DNA of 64,000 bases from CAVSEK01 sp963726975 (GTDB taxonomy: Bacteria; Actinomycetota; Actinomycetes; Mycobacteriales; SCTD01), in assembly GCA_963726975.1 (NCBI GenBank), contig CAVSEK010000001.1, positions 124,001 to 188,000 on the forward strand, given 5' to 3'. Within the stretch, counting starts at the first letter, position 1. Each line of letters starts with the position of its first letter. Position numbers and translations under genes: made by a program. Below are positions 25,134 to 34,356 of this stretch, piece by piece. The notes below the pieces were generated by a model. It was not told the DNA's origin. It saw only the letters and a program-made list of their open reading frames with translations, and did not search any database.

Positions 25134-26003
25134 TCAGCCGAAGACGGGGAACCTCCGCTTGGCGGCCAGCCGGTCCATGCCCTCCTGGATCCGCGCCTCG
25201 ACCTGGTCGTAGACGCCCTGCACGTAGTCCTCGTCGTCCTCCCGGCCCGCGTCCACCTCGATCGGGTCGAGCAGCTCCGTGCGGATCTTGGCCGGCAGCG
25301 GGACGTGGGCCGGGAGGATCTCGACGGCGAGCGGGAAGGGGAAGCCGGCCACGATCGGCACCTGCGTGCCGCGCAGCGCGGTCTTGAGACCCGCGACCTT
25401 CTCGGCCACGTCGGCCAGCCACCTGCCCTCCGACACCACGAAGACGGTGTCGTGCCCGCCGACCGTCGCCACCGGCACGATCGGGACCCCCGAGCGGATC
25501 GCCTGCCGCACGAAGCCCTTGCGCCCGGCCAGCGTCGCGACGTCACGACGTCGCCAGCTGCGCAGCGCGTCGACGTCGCCGCCGGGCCACACCACGACGT
25601 CCTCGCCGCGGGCGAGAGCGGCCGTGACGCTCTTGCGGTCGGCCGGCAGCACGCCGACGGCCTTGAAGTAGTCACCGAGCCCCGGCAGCGCCATGAGCAC
25701 GTCGTGCGCGGTGCCGTGCAGCAGCCGCTCGCCGCGGAAGTGCTTCTCCCAGGCGGCGATGAGGGTCCAGGCATCCATCGTCAGGGTGCCGCCGGAGTGC
25801 ACCCCGACCAGCAGGCACGGCCGGTCGGGCACGCGCTCGAACCCGTCGATCTCGAGCCGGAAGTAGTACTTGTTGAGCAGGTCGTAGAGCGGCTGCTGCG
25901 CCTTCACGACCACGCCGTTCGGCGGCTGCGGCTCGCGCGCGGCGTCGACCCGCCACCGGATGAACCTCGCGAGCAGTGCGGTCGGGTTGGGCGGTCCTGC
26001 CAC
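25134..26003 (-). CDS. Lysophospholipid acyltransferase-family protein
   Basis: A 289-residue PlsC-fold acyltransferase. The catalytic region is VGVHSGGTLTMDAWTL, a HxxGxxxxD-type variant, with substrate motif VWPGGDVDALRSW and GVPIVPVATVGGHDT. It has no clear transmembrane helix and is probably peripheral on the membrane. It likely acylates a glycerophospholipid or neutral lipid; the acceptor is unknown. The start is GTG 26003, where the upstream extension loses family character. It diverges from the SQR-like gene. Confidence 0.83.
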   Translation of the reverse strand: MAGPPNPTALLARFIRWRVDAAREPQPPNGVVVKAQQPLYDLLNKYYFRLEIDGFERVPDRPCLLVGVHSGGTLTMDAWTLIAAWEKHFRGERLLHGTAHDVLMALPGLGDYFKAVGVLPADRKSVTAALARGEDVVVWPGGDVDALRSWRRRDVATLAGRKGFVRQAIRSGVPIVPVATVGGHDTVFVVSEGRWLADVAEKVAGLKTALRGTQVPIVAGFPFPLAVEILPAHVPLPAKIRTELLDPIEVDAGREDDEDYVQGVYDQVEARIQEGMDRLAAKRRFPVFG

Positions 26004-26139
26004 GGGTTCTCCTCGGGTTGCCCCGGGTGTGCTCGCGCCGGCCCGGGCGGAAACCCGGGGCGCGGGGGGACGCGGGGTGGCGCACGGGCCCGGGCGCGGC
26101 GAGGGTGGGGCGACCAGCGGGACGACGACAGGAGCGGGC

Positions 26140-27321
26140 GTGCACTCCGAGGTGCTCATCGTGGGGGGCGGCAACGCCGGCATCTCCCTGGCGGCGCGGC
26201 TGCTCGAGGACGGGTGGCGCGACGTCGCCCTCGTCGCGCCGCAGCCGGTGCACCGCTACCGCCCGCTGCTCAACTACGTCAGCGCCGGCGAGGCGTCGAT
26301 GTCCGACGTCGACCGGCCGATGGCCGACGTCGTGCCGGAGGGCTGCACGTGGGTGCGCGACAGCGTCGTCGGCGTCGACGCGGCCACCTCGACGGTCCGC
26401 CTGCGCAGCGGTCGCACCCTGTCGTGGTCGACGCTGGTGCTCTGCCCCGGCATGGTCGAGGACTGGGACGCCACCCCTGGGCTGCAGCTGGCCTACCTCG
26501 ACGGGTGGGCGGTGTCGTCGTACGTCCCGAGCTCGGCGCCGCAGGTGTGGCCGCGGGTGCAGTCGCTGACCGCCGGCCGAGCGCTGTTCACCGTGCCGCC
26601 GGAGCCCGCGCCGTGCGGGCCGACCGCGCTCAAGCCGCTGTTCCTGGCCTGCGACACGTGGCGCCGCGCCGGCGTGCTCGGCGACGTCGACGTGACGCTG
26701 GTGCTGCCGGACGCCACGGCGACCGGGCTGCCCGCGGCCGACGAGCGGCTCGAGGCGCTGTTCGCCTCGTACGGCGTGCACGTCCTGCGCGGGGCGCGGG
26801 TCGCGGAGGTCGACCCGTACGGCCGGGCGGTGACGGTCTCGACGCCGACCGGGCCGCAGGTCCTCGACGACCTCGACCTCGGGCACGTCGTGCCGCACTA
26901 CCGCGCGCCGGGCTGGATCGCCGACAGCGGGCTCGCCGGCGACGCCTCCCCCGGCCTCGTCGACATCGACCCCGAGACGCTGCGGTCGCGGCGCGCGCCC
27001 TCGGTCTGGGCGATCGGCGACGCCGCGGCGCTGCAGACCCGCTCGTCCGGGGGCGCGCTGCGCAAGCAGGTGAAGGTGCTGTCGAGCAACCTGGCCGCGG
27101 CGCGCGACGGCGGGCAGCTGCAGCGCTACGACGGCTACACGGTCCTGCCGATCACCACCGGGCGGCACACGCTGCTGCTCGGCGAGGTCGACCGCAGCGG
27201 GAAGGCGATCCCCTCGGCGCGGGTGCTCGACCTGGCGAAGCCGCGGCGGGCCACCTGGTTCTTCGACCGGTACGTCCTGCCGCAGGTCTACTGGCACCGG
27301 TTGCTCAAGGGCAAGGTCTAG
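26140..27321 (+). CDS. FAD-dependent oxidoreductase, sulfide:quinone reductase-like
   Basis: A 393-residue two-dinucleotide-binding-domain flavoprotein. The FAD motif is LIVGGGNAGISLAARL, the second FAD contact SVWAIGDAAAL near residue 295. EPAPCGPTALKPLFLACDTW matches the cysteine-containing loop of SQR-like enzymes. The C-terminal FFDRYVLPQVYWHRLLKGKV is the membrane-associating end of SQR. Sulfide:quinone or NADH:quinone activity is likely, but only one conserved redox cysteine is clear, so the substrate is uncertain. The start is GTG 26140 with AGGAG upstream. Confidence 0.85.
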   Translation: MHSEVLIVGGGNAGISLAARLLEDGWRDVALVAPQPVHRYRPLLNYVSAGEASMSDVDRPMADVVPEGCTWVRDSVVGVDAATSTVRLRSGRTLSWSTLVLCPGMVEDWDATPGLQLAYLDGWAVSSYVPSSAPQVWPRVQSLTAGRALFTVPPEPAPCGPTALKPLFLACDTWRRAGVLGDVDVTLVLPDATATGLPAADERLEALFASYGVHVLRGARVAEVDPYGRAVTVSTPTGPQVLDDLDLGHVVPHYRAPGWIADSGLAGDASPGLVDIDPETLRSRRAPSVWAIGDAAALQTRSSGGALRKQVKVLSSNLAAARDGGQLQRYDGYTVLPITTGRHTLLLGEVDRSGKAIPSARVLDLAKPRRATWFFDRYVLPQVYWHRLLKGKV

Positions 27322-27326
27322 ACACG

Positions 27327-27369
27327 GGACCGCCCCTGCCGGAGCCGGGGCTCCCGCAGGGGCGGGTCC
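27327..27369 (+). terminator. GC-rich hairpin terminator after the SQR-like gene
   Basis: A long stem (GGACCGCCCCTGC with GCAGGGGCGGGTCC) starts six bases after the stop codon. There is no T-run, as usual in this GC content. It also separates this gene from the convergent tmRNA gene. Confidence 0.7.
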
Positions 27370-27405
27370 AACAACGTGCGTACGTGGGTGCGGACGTCAC
27401 GCTCT

Positions 27406-27772
27406 TGGAGGTGGCGGGAATCGAACCCGCGTCCTCCGGTACCGCATCAGGGCTTCTCCGGGCGCAGCTGGCTCTGCTTTTCTCGGCCCTCCCGGTGGCA
27501 CCAGCACCCCGGGAACGGGCTCAGCCGCAGTGGTTCACCACCCGCCCCCGCGGCCAAGACGGGTGGTGGTCCTCCTAGCGATGCCAGGTCCTGAGCCGGA
27601 GGCTCTCTCAGGCTGACAGCTCAGCTACTAAGCCGCGAGGGCGAAGTGCTGGGCGCGCGGACTGTTGTCGGCGCTTGTGTGTGTTCCGACGTTGTTGGTT
27701 AACGAGATCATCGTCGGCTTCCTCGGCCCGCTTCCCCTGACTCGACATCCGGAGTCGAGACCTGTCACCCCC
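27406..27772 (-). ncRNA. ssrA: tmRNA
   Basis: A 367-base transfer-messenger RNA. The 5' end GGGGGTGACAGGTCTCGAC and the 3' end CGGGTTCGATTCCCGCCACC pair as the tRNA-like acceptor (GGGGGTG with CACCTCC, discriminator A); the T arm is perfect. The reading frame ends GCG GCT TAG TAG. The tag inferred from the first GCC resume codon is ADNSPRAQHFALAA, with the usual ALAA degron. The exact resume codon is inference. It works with SmpB, encoded upstream, to rescue stalled ribosomes. Confidence 0.95.
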
Positions 27773-27917
27773 TGGTCGGTGCTGCTGTTGCTTGCAGGCC
27801 AACGCTACCCCCGGAGCGCCCCTCCCGACACCCCCGTCCGGACGATCGACCGCGCACGGCGCACTCGTACGGCGTGTCGCCCGCCCGCAGCGGTAGATCG
27901 TCGCCGGAAGGGCCGGC

Positions 27918-28478
27918 CTACAGGTAGCGCGTCGGGTCGAACGAGGTCAGCGGGATGATCCGCACCCGCGGCAGCGCGACGGTGAAGCAGCCCGTGTCGT
28001 CCTCGAGGTCGAACAGCTTCAGCCCCTTGTCGACCAGCGCGGTGTAGCCCGAGGAGAGGTACTCCCGGAAGCCCAGCACGCCGACCTGGCGGGTCCCGTC
28101 GAGCAGCGCCTCGACGTGCGGCAGGAAGTCGCCGTCGTGGCTGGCCAGCACCACGTCGCCGGGCCGGCCGACCAGCGCGTCGAGGGTGCGCTGGATGCCG
28201 ATGTCGACGACCTTCTCCTGCGCGGTGCCCGACAGCGGGATCGGCCGGTAGTCCATCGCCATGAGCGCCTGCACGAAGCTCATCGGCAGGTTGCCCGAGG
28301 AGGCGTTGAGGAAGAACAGGCCGCGCACCTCGTCGGGCTCGCCGAAGGCCCCGCCGGCGAAGCCGCGCACCCGGTCCCAGCGCGGCCGCTCCTCCGACGC
28401 CGGGCGGCGCCCGCCGAGCAGGTGGTTGCCGAGCGTCGCGTCGAGGTTCTCGCCGTCGACGAGCAGGTAGGTGGTCAC
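27918..28478 (-). CDS. NYN-domain (PIN-like, LabA/DUF88) protein
   Basis: A 186-residue PIN-like putative ribonuclease. The acidic active-site motifs are LLVDGENLDATLG at the N terminus and VVLASHDGDFLPHVEALL near residues 105-122, with VVDIGIQRTLDALVG between. A glycine-rich VGVLGFREYLS follows, typical of the fold. The GTG start overlaps the stop of the amidohydrolase gene (GTGA). Its neighbours SmpB and tmRNA hint at RNA quality control, but this link is inference. Confidence 0.83.
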   Translation of the reverse strand: MTTYLLVDGENLDATLGNHLLGGRRPASEERPRWDRVRGFAGGAFGEPDEVRGLFFLNASSGNLPMSFVQALMAMDYRPIPLSGTAQEKVVDIGIQRTLDALVGRPGDVVLASHDGDFLPHVEALLDGTRQVGVLGFREYLSSGYTALVDKGLKLFDLEDDTGCFTVALPRVRIIPLTSFDPTRYL

Positions 28479-29380
28479 GCGCCCTCCCGGGGATGGTCCA
28501 GCCCGACGAGCCGGGCAGCGTTGTCGTGCAGGACCGCCCGCAGCCAGTCCTCCCCCAGCCCGAGGTCGACGAGCGACTCGAGCTGGTGGACGTACGGGTA
28601 GGGCGTGTTGGGGAAGTCGCTGCCGAGCACGACGCGGTCCTGCAGCGCGACGAGCCGCGGCAGGAGGCCGCGCGGGAAGGGCATCCGCTGCTCGGTGAAC
28701 GACGTGAAGGCCATCGTGGTGTCGAGGTGCACCCGGTCGTGGCGCTCGGCGAGGTCGAGGAACTCGGCGTACTCCGGCATGCCCAGGTGCGCGACGACGG
28801 CGGTCAGCGCCGGGTGGCGCGCCAGCACCTCGCCGAACGGCCCCGGCCCGGTGGAGGCCCCCGGCGTCGGTCCGCTGCCGCAGTGCACGACCACCGGCAC
28901 GCCCGCGTCGGCGAGCTGCCCCCAGACGTCGTCCAGCAGCGGGTCGCGCGGGTCGTACGCCCCCACCTGCACGTGCGCCTTCCACAGGCGGGCGCCGCCG
29001 TCGAGGGCACGACCGACGTACGCCCCGACGCCCTCCTCGGGGTAGAACGTCGCGGTCCGCACGACGTCGGGGTGCTCGGCGGCGAAGTCCTCCGCCCAGG
29101 CGTTGAGCCACTCGGCCATCGCGGGCTTGTGCGGGTAGACGAGCGAGCCGAAGGCGCGCACCCCCATCGCCCGCAGCCGGGCGAGCCGGTCGGCCTCGTC
29201 GGTGCGGTAGGCGATCGGCCAGGGCGAGCCGGTGAGCGGGCCGGCGCGGTCGAAGTAGGCCCAGACCTTGTCCATCACCGGCCGCGGCATGAAGTGCACG
29301 TGCAGGTCGACGAGGCCGGGCAGCCCGAGGCCCTGCCACAGCGCGCGGACGGGTGCCGCCTCGACGTCAGGAGCGAGCAC
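28475..29380 (-). CDS. Amidohydrolase-family (COG2159-type) metal-dependent hydrolase
   Basis: A 301-residue TIM-barrel hydrolase. Metal ligands are the H-x-H in VDLHVHFMP, histidines in WKAHVQVGAYDP and VVHCGSGP, and the late aspartate in VVLGSDFPNTPYPY. Relatives include aminocarboxymuconate decarboxylase-like hydrolases; the substrate is unknown. The GTG start overlaps the last 14 bases of smpB and its stop overlaps the NYN gene start, so the three are tightly coupled. Confidence 0.85.
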   Translation of the reverse strand: MLAPDVEAAPVRALWQGLGLPGLVDLHVHFMPRPVMDKVWAYFDRAGPLTGSPWPIAYRTDEADRLARLRAMGVRAFGSLVYPHKPAMAEWLNAWAEDFAAEHPDVVRTATFYPEEGVGAYVGRALDGGARLWKAHVQVGAYDPRDPLLDDVWGQLADAGVPVVVHCGSGPTPGASTGPGPFGEVLARHPALTAVVAHLGMPEYAEFLDLAERHDRVHLDTTMAFTSFTEQRMPFPRGLLPRLVALQDRVVLGSDFPNTPYPYVHQLESLVDLGLGEDWLRAVLHDNAARLVGLDHPREGA

Positions 29381-29882
29381 GTCGCTCGGCCCGCATGCCC
29401 TTCGCGTTGCGGCCCATGGCGTTGCGGATCTCCTTGGCCGCGTCGCGCTCGGCGAGCGCCTGCCGCTTGTCGTGCGCCTTGCGGCCGCGGGCGAGCGCCA
29501 CCTCGACCTTGGCGCGGCCGTCCTTGAAGTAGAGCGACAGCGGCACGAGGGCCACACCGCTCTCCTTGGTCTTGCCGAGCAGCCGCTCGATCTCCGACCG
29601 GTGCAGCAGCAGCTTGCGCACCCGGCGGGGGGCGTGGTTGTTCCAGGTGCCCTCGGTGTACTCCGGGATGTGCACCCCGTGCATCCACGCCTCGCCGTCG
29701 CGGATGTCGGCGTACGCGTCGACGAGCGACGCGCGGCCCTGCCGCAGCGACTTGACCTCGGTGCCGGTCAGGACGATCCCGGCCTCGAAGACGTCCTCGA
29801 TGGAGTAGTCGTGCCGGGCCTTCTTGTTCTGCGCGACGAGCTTGGGCGGCGCGCCCTTCGTCCCCCGCTCCGGTCCCTTCAC
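29367..29882 (-). CDS. smpB: SsrA-binding protein SmpB
   Basis: A 171-residue RNA-binding protein that escorts tmRNA to stalled ribosomes. Conserved segments: AQNKKARHDYSIEDVFEAGI, LTGTEVKSLRQGRASL, RKLLLHRSEIERL and the basic tail GRKAHDKRQALAERDAAKEI. It has about 15 extra N-terminal residues, common in actinobacteria. A -10 box six bases before the GTG suggests a leaderless transcript separate from ftsX. tmRNA is about 1.6 kb downstream on the same strand. Confidence 0.97.
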   Translation of the reverse strand: MKGPERGTKGAPPKLVAQNKKARHDYSIEDVFEAGIVLTGTEVKSLRQGRASLVDAYADIRDGEAWMHGVHIPEYTEGTWNNHAPRRVRKLLLHRSEIERLLGKTKESGVALVPLSLYFKDGRAKVEVALARGRKAHDKRQALAERDAAKEIRNAMGRNAKGMRAERRARS

Positions 29883-29888
29883 CGCCCC

Positions 29889-29894
29889 AGCGTA
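29889..29894 (-). promoter_or_regulatory. -10 element (TACGCT) before smpB
   Basis: TACGCT ends six bases before the smpB GTG, within the 16-base gap to ftsX. A leaderless smpB transcript is likely. Confidence 0.55.
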
Positions 29895-29898
29895 GGGC

Positions 29899-30780
29899 TC
29901 AGACGCGCAGGTAGCGCTGCAGGGTGATCAGGGAGGCCAGCCCGCTGATGACGACGCCCAGGCCGATCAGGTAGGGCGAGATCGACAGGATGTCGGCGCC
30001 GCTCACCGACGGGATGACGCCGGAGCGGAACAGCGGCGCCAGGGTGCGGTCGAGCACCAGCACCTTGCCCAGGTCGATGAGGCCGATCGCGAGCCCGGCG
30101 CCGAGCAGCCCGGCGACGATGCCCTCGAGCAGGAAGGGCAGCTGGATGTAGAGCCGCGTCGCGCCCACCAGGCGCATGACCCCGGTCTCGCGCCGCCGGG
30201 AGAAGGCCGCGACGCGCACCGTGTTGCCGATGAGCAGCACCGCCGCGACGAGCTGCACCAGCGCCGTGGCGAAGGCGGCCGTGCGCAGCCCGTTGAGGAT
30301 CGCGAACAGGTCGTCGAGGTACTTGCGGTAGTCGACGACCTCCCCCACCCCGGGCAGGTCGCGGACCGCGCTGGCGACGACGTCGTACTGCGTCGGGTCG
30401 GTGAGCTTGACGCGGTAGGACTCCGGCAGGGCGTCCTCGGTGACGTTGGACAGCAGGTCCGGCTGGTCCTGGAACTGCAGCTGGAAGCGCCGGTAGGCCT
30501 CGGCCTTGCTCTCGTAGACGACGTCCTGCACCAGCGGCAGGCTGCCCAGCACGGAGGTGATCTCCTGGCGCTGCGGATCGGTGACGTCCTCGTCGAGGAA
30601 GATCGAGATCTCGATCTGGGTGTAGAAGATCTCGCGGATGTCGGTGACCGTCTTGTTGACGAGGAACGCCGTGCCGACGAAGGCCAGCGACACCGCGACC
30701 GTGACGATCGCGGCGATGGACATGACCAGGTTGCGGCGCAGGCCGAGGACGGCCTCGCTGCCGACCGTGCGCAGGCGCAT
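29899..30780 (-). CDS. ftsX: Cell-division ABC permease-like protein FtsX
   Basis: A 293-residue protein with four transmembrane helices: one near residues 20-42, three in the last third (ALVQLVAAVLLIGN, LEGIVAGLLGAGLAIGL, LIGLGVVISGLASL). The large extracellular loop between helices 1 and 2 (IFLDEDVTDPQRQE...) normally activates peptidoglycan hydrolases. The conserved RRRETGVMRLVGAT coupling region contacts FtsE. It lies 56 bases after ftsE. Confidence 0.95.
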   Translation of the reverse strand: MRLRTVGSEAVLGLRRNLVMSIAAIVTVAVSLAFVGTAFLVNKTVTDIREIFYTQIEISIFLDEDVTDPQRQEITSVLGSLPLVQDVVYESKAEAYRRFQLQFQDQPDLLSNVTEDALPESYRVKLTDPTQYDVVASAVRDLPGVGEVVDYRKYLDDLFAILNGLRTAAFATALVQLVAAVLLIGNTVRVAAFSRRRETGVMRLVGATRLYIQLPFLLEGIVAGLLGAGLAIGLIDLGKVLVLDRTLAPLFRSGVIPSVSGADILSISPYLIGLGVVISGLASLITLQRYLRV

Positions 30781-30836
30781 GGGGACTCCGGTTCCTGGAG
30801 GGGGCGTACGGCGGGGGCGGGCGGGACGGGGCCGGG

Positions 30837-31526
30837 TCAGCCGCCGTACCCGTAGACGCCGCGGGACTGGTCGCGCACGACCTTGCCGCTGGCCAGCTCG
30901 ACGACGCGGCGGCGCATCGAGTCGACGATGGCGGCGTCGTGCGTCGCCATGACGACCGTGGTGCCCGTGCGGTTGATGCGGTCGAGCAGCTTCATGATCC
31001 CGACGCTGGTGCTCGGGTCGAGGTTGCCGGTCGGCTCGTCGGCCAGCAGGATCATCGGCTTGTTGGCGAAGGCGCGGGCCACCGCCACGCGCTGCTGCTC
31101 GCCACCGGAGAGCTCGTCGGGCATCCGGCCGCCCTTGCCCTCCAGCCCGACGAGCTCGAGCACCTCCGGGACGATCCGGTCGACCTGGTGCTTGGGCTTG
31201 CCGATCACCTCGAGGGCGAACGCGACGTTCTGCGTGACGGTCTTGTTGGGCAGCAGCCGGAAGTCCTGGAAGACGCAGCCGATCGAGCGGCGCAGCGCCG
31301 GCACCTTCCACGACGACAGCGTCGTGAGGTCCTTGCCCGCGACGTGCACCTTGCCGACCGTCGGCTTCTCCTCGCGCAGCAGCAGCCGCAGGAAGGTGCT
31401 CTTGCCCGATCCCGACGACCCGACGAGGAAGACGAACTCGCCCTTGTCGATGTCGACGTCCACACCGTCGAGTGCGGGACGGGTGCCGGTGGGGTAGGTC
31501 TTGCTCACGCGCTCGAGCCGGATCAC
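30837..31526 (-). CDS. ftsE: Cell-division ATP-binding protein FtsE
   Basis: A 229-residue ABC ATPase that drives FtsX. Walker A GSSGSGKST (36-44), signature LSGGEQQR, Walker B MILLADEPTGNLD and H-loop MATHDAAIVD are all intact. The start is a GTG eight bases after a -10 box. The order prfB, ftsE, ftsX, smpB is standard in actinobacteria. Confidence 0.97.
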   Translation of the reverse strand: MIRLERVSKTYPTGTRPALDGVDVDIDKGEFVFLVGSSGSGKSTFLRLLLREEKPTVGKVHVAGKDLTTLSSWKVPALRRSIGCVFQDFRLLPNKTVTQNVAFALEVIGKPKHQVDRIVPEVLELVGLEGKGGRMPDELSGGEQQRVAVARAFANKPMILLADEPTGNLDPSTSVGIMKLLDRINRTGTTVVMATHDAAIVDSMRRRVVELASGKVVRDQSRGVYGYGG

Positions 31527-31534
31527 AGGACCCG

Positions 31535-31540
31535 AGTGTA
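31535..31540 (-). promoter_or_regulatory. -10 element (TACACT) before ftsE
   Basis: TACACT ends eight bases before the ftsE GTG, so the ftsE-ftsX transcript probably starts at or near the codon. Confidence 0.5.
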
Positions 31541-31613
31541 GGTGCGGGACCGCGCGGGGTGCGGGACACTGGAGGGGCGCCGGACGGCGCGCTCAGGTCG
31601 GGAGGAGGCAGCG

Positions 31614-31778
31614 GTGGGCGTCGACGACCTGCTCTGCGCGGCCTGCGGCGGGCGCGTCGGCGAGGGCCGGTGCCCGACCTGCCGGGCGTCCCGCGAGTCG
31701 CTGCGCACGTCGCTGCCGGCCGGCCCGGTGCTGCTGCTCGCGCTGGTCCTGCTCGTGCTCGCCCTGCTGCTCGCCTGA
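31614..31778 (+). CDS. Small zinc-ribbon, tail-anchored membrane protein
   Basis: A 54-residue protein: two C-x-x-C knuckles (LCAACGG and CPTCRA, residues 7-23) followed by a short linker and a C-terminal helix of about 18 Leu/Val/Ala residues. The GGAGGAGG ribosome site lies six bases before the GTG, so the short start is preferred. The topology predicts a cytoplasmic zinc ribbon anchored in the membrane. Function unknown. Four bases separate it from the next gene, so they are probably co-transcribed. Confidence 0.7.
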   Translation: MGVDDLLCAACGGRVGEGRCPTCRASRESLRTSLPAGPVLLLALVLLVLALLLA

Positions 31779-31782
31779 TCCG

Positions 31783-32085
31783 GTGGTCGAGCGGACGCCC
31801 GACGGCCACCACGTCGTCGTGGACGGTCGCCGCTGGCGGGCGAGCGACCCGGACCTGCCCGAGGACGTCGCGGCGGCGCTGCGGCGCCAGCTCATGAGCG
31901 CCCGGCGGGCGGTGGGCGCGGCACTGCGCGCGGGCGACGCCGAGGCGGAGGCCGCGGCGCGCCGCGAGGTGTCTCGGGCCAAGACCGCGCTCGGCGAGCG
32001 CGGCACGCCGTGGTGGGAGCAGACGGAGCAGCAGCGGCGGGACCGCTGGCGGGCCGGTCTCGACGAGCGGTTCGTCGAGGGCTGA
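31783..32085 (+). CDS. Conserved small protein (often annotated biopolymer transporter Tol)
   Basis: A 100-residue, charged, helical protein of a family conserved in actinobacteria. It starts VVERTPDGHHVVVDGRRWRA, contains LPEDVAAALRRQLMSARRAV and ends near GERGTPWWEQ. Database names that call it Tol transporter are not supported by any membrane segment; it looks soluble. The start is GTG 31783. It converges with prfB. Confidence 0.75.
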   Translation: MVERTPDGHHVVVDGRRWRASDPDLPEDVAAALRRQLMSARRAVGAALRAGDAEAEAAARREVSRAKTALGERGTPWWEQTEQQRRDRWRAGLDERFVEG

Positions 32086-32121
32086 CGCCGACCGGGGCGG
32101 ACCGCAGCCGACCGGAGCGGG

Positions 32122-33244
<1,123 letters not shown>

Positions 33245-33252
33245 GAGGACCG

Positions 33253-33258
33253 AGCCTA
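33253..33258 (-). promoter_or_regulatory. -10 element (TAGGCT) before prfB
   Basis: TAGGCT ends eight bases before the GTG at 33244, consistent with a near-leaderless prfB transcript. Confidence 0.5.
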
Positions 33259-33268
33259 GTGGCCGGCG

Positions 33269-34336
33269 TCAGGCCAGGGGCACCGTGAAGCCGACGCGCA
33301 GCCCGTCCTCGCCGGCCAGCCGGGGCGACAGCAGGCGCCAGGCGACGCTCTGCACCGGCCCGGGCGGGGCGGCGGGCACCGGCACGCGCACCTGGAAGGC
33401 GACGCTGCCGCCGGCGGGGACCTCGCGCACCGGCCGGCAGTTCAGCCGGTAGACGGTGGAGGTGTTGACGCCGGCCGCGTCGCCGGTGCTCTGCACGAGC
33501 GACTCCAGCAGCTGGCCGGGGCAGGGGTCGAGCGCGACGGCGGTCGCGGTCGGGTTGGTCAGCCGCACGACCCAGTCCAGGCTGTTCCCCGCCCGGGCGG
33601 TCGCCGGCACCTGCTCGGCGGTCGCCCGCAGCACGGCGAGCGGGGAGTCCAGCGGGGTGGGCACCGGGGCGGGCTCGAAGACGCCGCCGGACACGACGGT
33701 GCGCAGGCCGCGGTCACCCTCGGGGCTGCCCGTGCACGGCGGGGTAGCGGGCTCGCGCACCGGGACACGGAGCTCGCCGCCGTCGTCGGGCAGCCCGACG
33801 ACGAGCTCCTGGGCGCCGGGCGCCGCGCAGTACGGCGGGCTCCAGTCCAGGCGCAGCCCGGCGCCCCGCTCGGCGGTGACCGTCGTGGTGCGCCGCTCCG
33901 CCTCGGGGGCGACGCGGTCGCTGTACTGCACCGGCGCCGGCGCGCCGTCGACGAGCAGCCGTACGCGGGCGGTCCCCTGCAGGGTGCAGGCGCGGTCGCC
34001 GCGCAGCGCGACCTCGACCTGCCCGATGAGGCCGGGCGGGGGGCGCCGCACGCCGGGCTCGCCGCCGTCGCCCTGACGCCGCCAGCGGGGCAGCACCGCC
34101 TCGAGCTGGTCGGCGCGGCACGGCTGCGCGCCCGCGACCGAGGGCGCCGGGGGCAGCTGCAGGTCGTACTCGCGCAGGCCCGCCGGCTCGTCGACCCAGG
34201 GCACCGTGCCGTCGGGCAGCAGCGTCGGGGCGGCGCTGACGGCCGGCGGGCGGTCGTCCCCGGGCGCCGCTGACGTCGCCGGCGAGGTGCCGCAGGCGGT
34301 CGCGGCGAGCAGGGGCAGCAGGATCAGGCGGCGCAC
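33269..34336 (-). CDS. Putative lipoprotein with DUF4232-like domain
   Basis: A 355-residue exported protein. The signal peptide VRRLILLPLLAATACG ends in a lipobox, so the cysteine near residue 15 is probably lipidated. Cysteine-containing beta-rich domains follow: CRADQLEAVLPRWRRQGD resembles DUF4232 beginnings, and LDWVVRLTNPTATAVALDPCPG resembles a second similar domain. Ten or so cysteines could form disulfides. Function unknown; a cell-surface role is likely. The start is GTG seven bases after a -10 box. Confidence 0.72.
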   Translation of the reverse strand: MRRLILLPLLAATACGTSPATSAAPGDDRPPAVSAAPTLLPDGTVPWVDEPAGLREYDLQLPPAPSVAGAQPCRADQLEAVLPRWRRQGDGGEPGVRRPPPGLIGQVEVALRGDRACTLQGTARVRLLVDGAPAPVQYSDRVAPEAERRTTTVTAERGAGLRLDWSPPYCAAPGAQELVVGLPDDGGELRVPVREPATPPCTGSPEGDRGLRTVVSGGVFEPAPVPTPLDSPLAVLRATAEQVPATARAGNSLDWVVRLTNPTATAVALDPCPGQLLESLVQSTGDAAGVNTSTVYRLNCRPVREVPAGGSVAFQVRVPVPAAPPGPVQSVAWRLLSPRLAGEDGLRVGFTVPLA

Positions 34337-34343
34337 CGGCCGC

Positions 34344-34349
34344 AGGCTA
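34344..34349 (-). promoter_or_regulatory. -10 element (TAGCCT) before the lipoprotein gene
   Basis: TAGCCT ends seven bases before the GTG at 34336, within the 20-base gap to the DsbA-like gene stop. Confidence 0.5.
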
Positions 34350-34356
34350 CGGCCGG

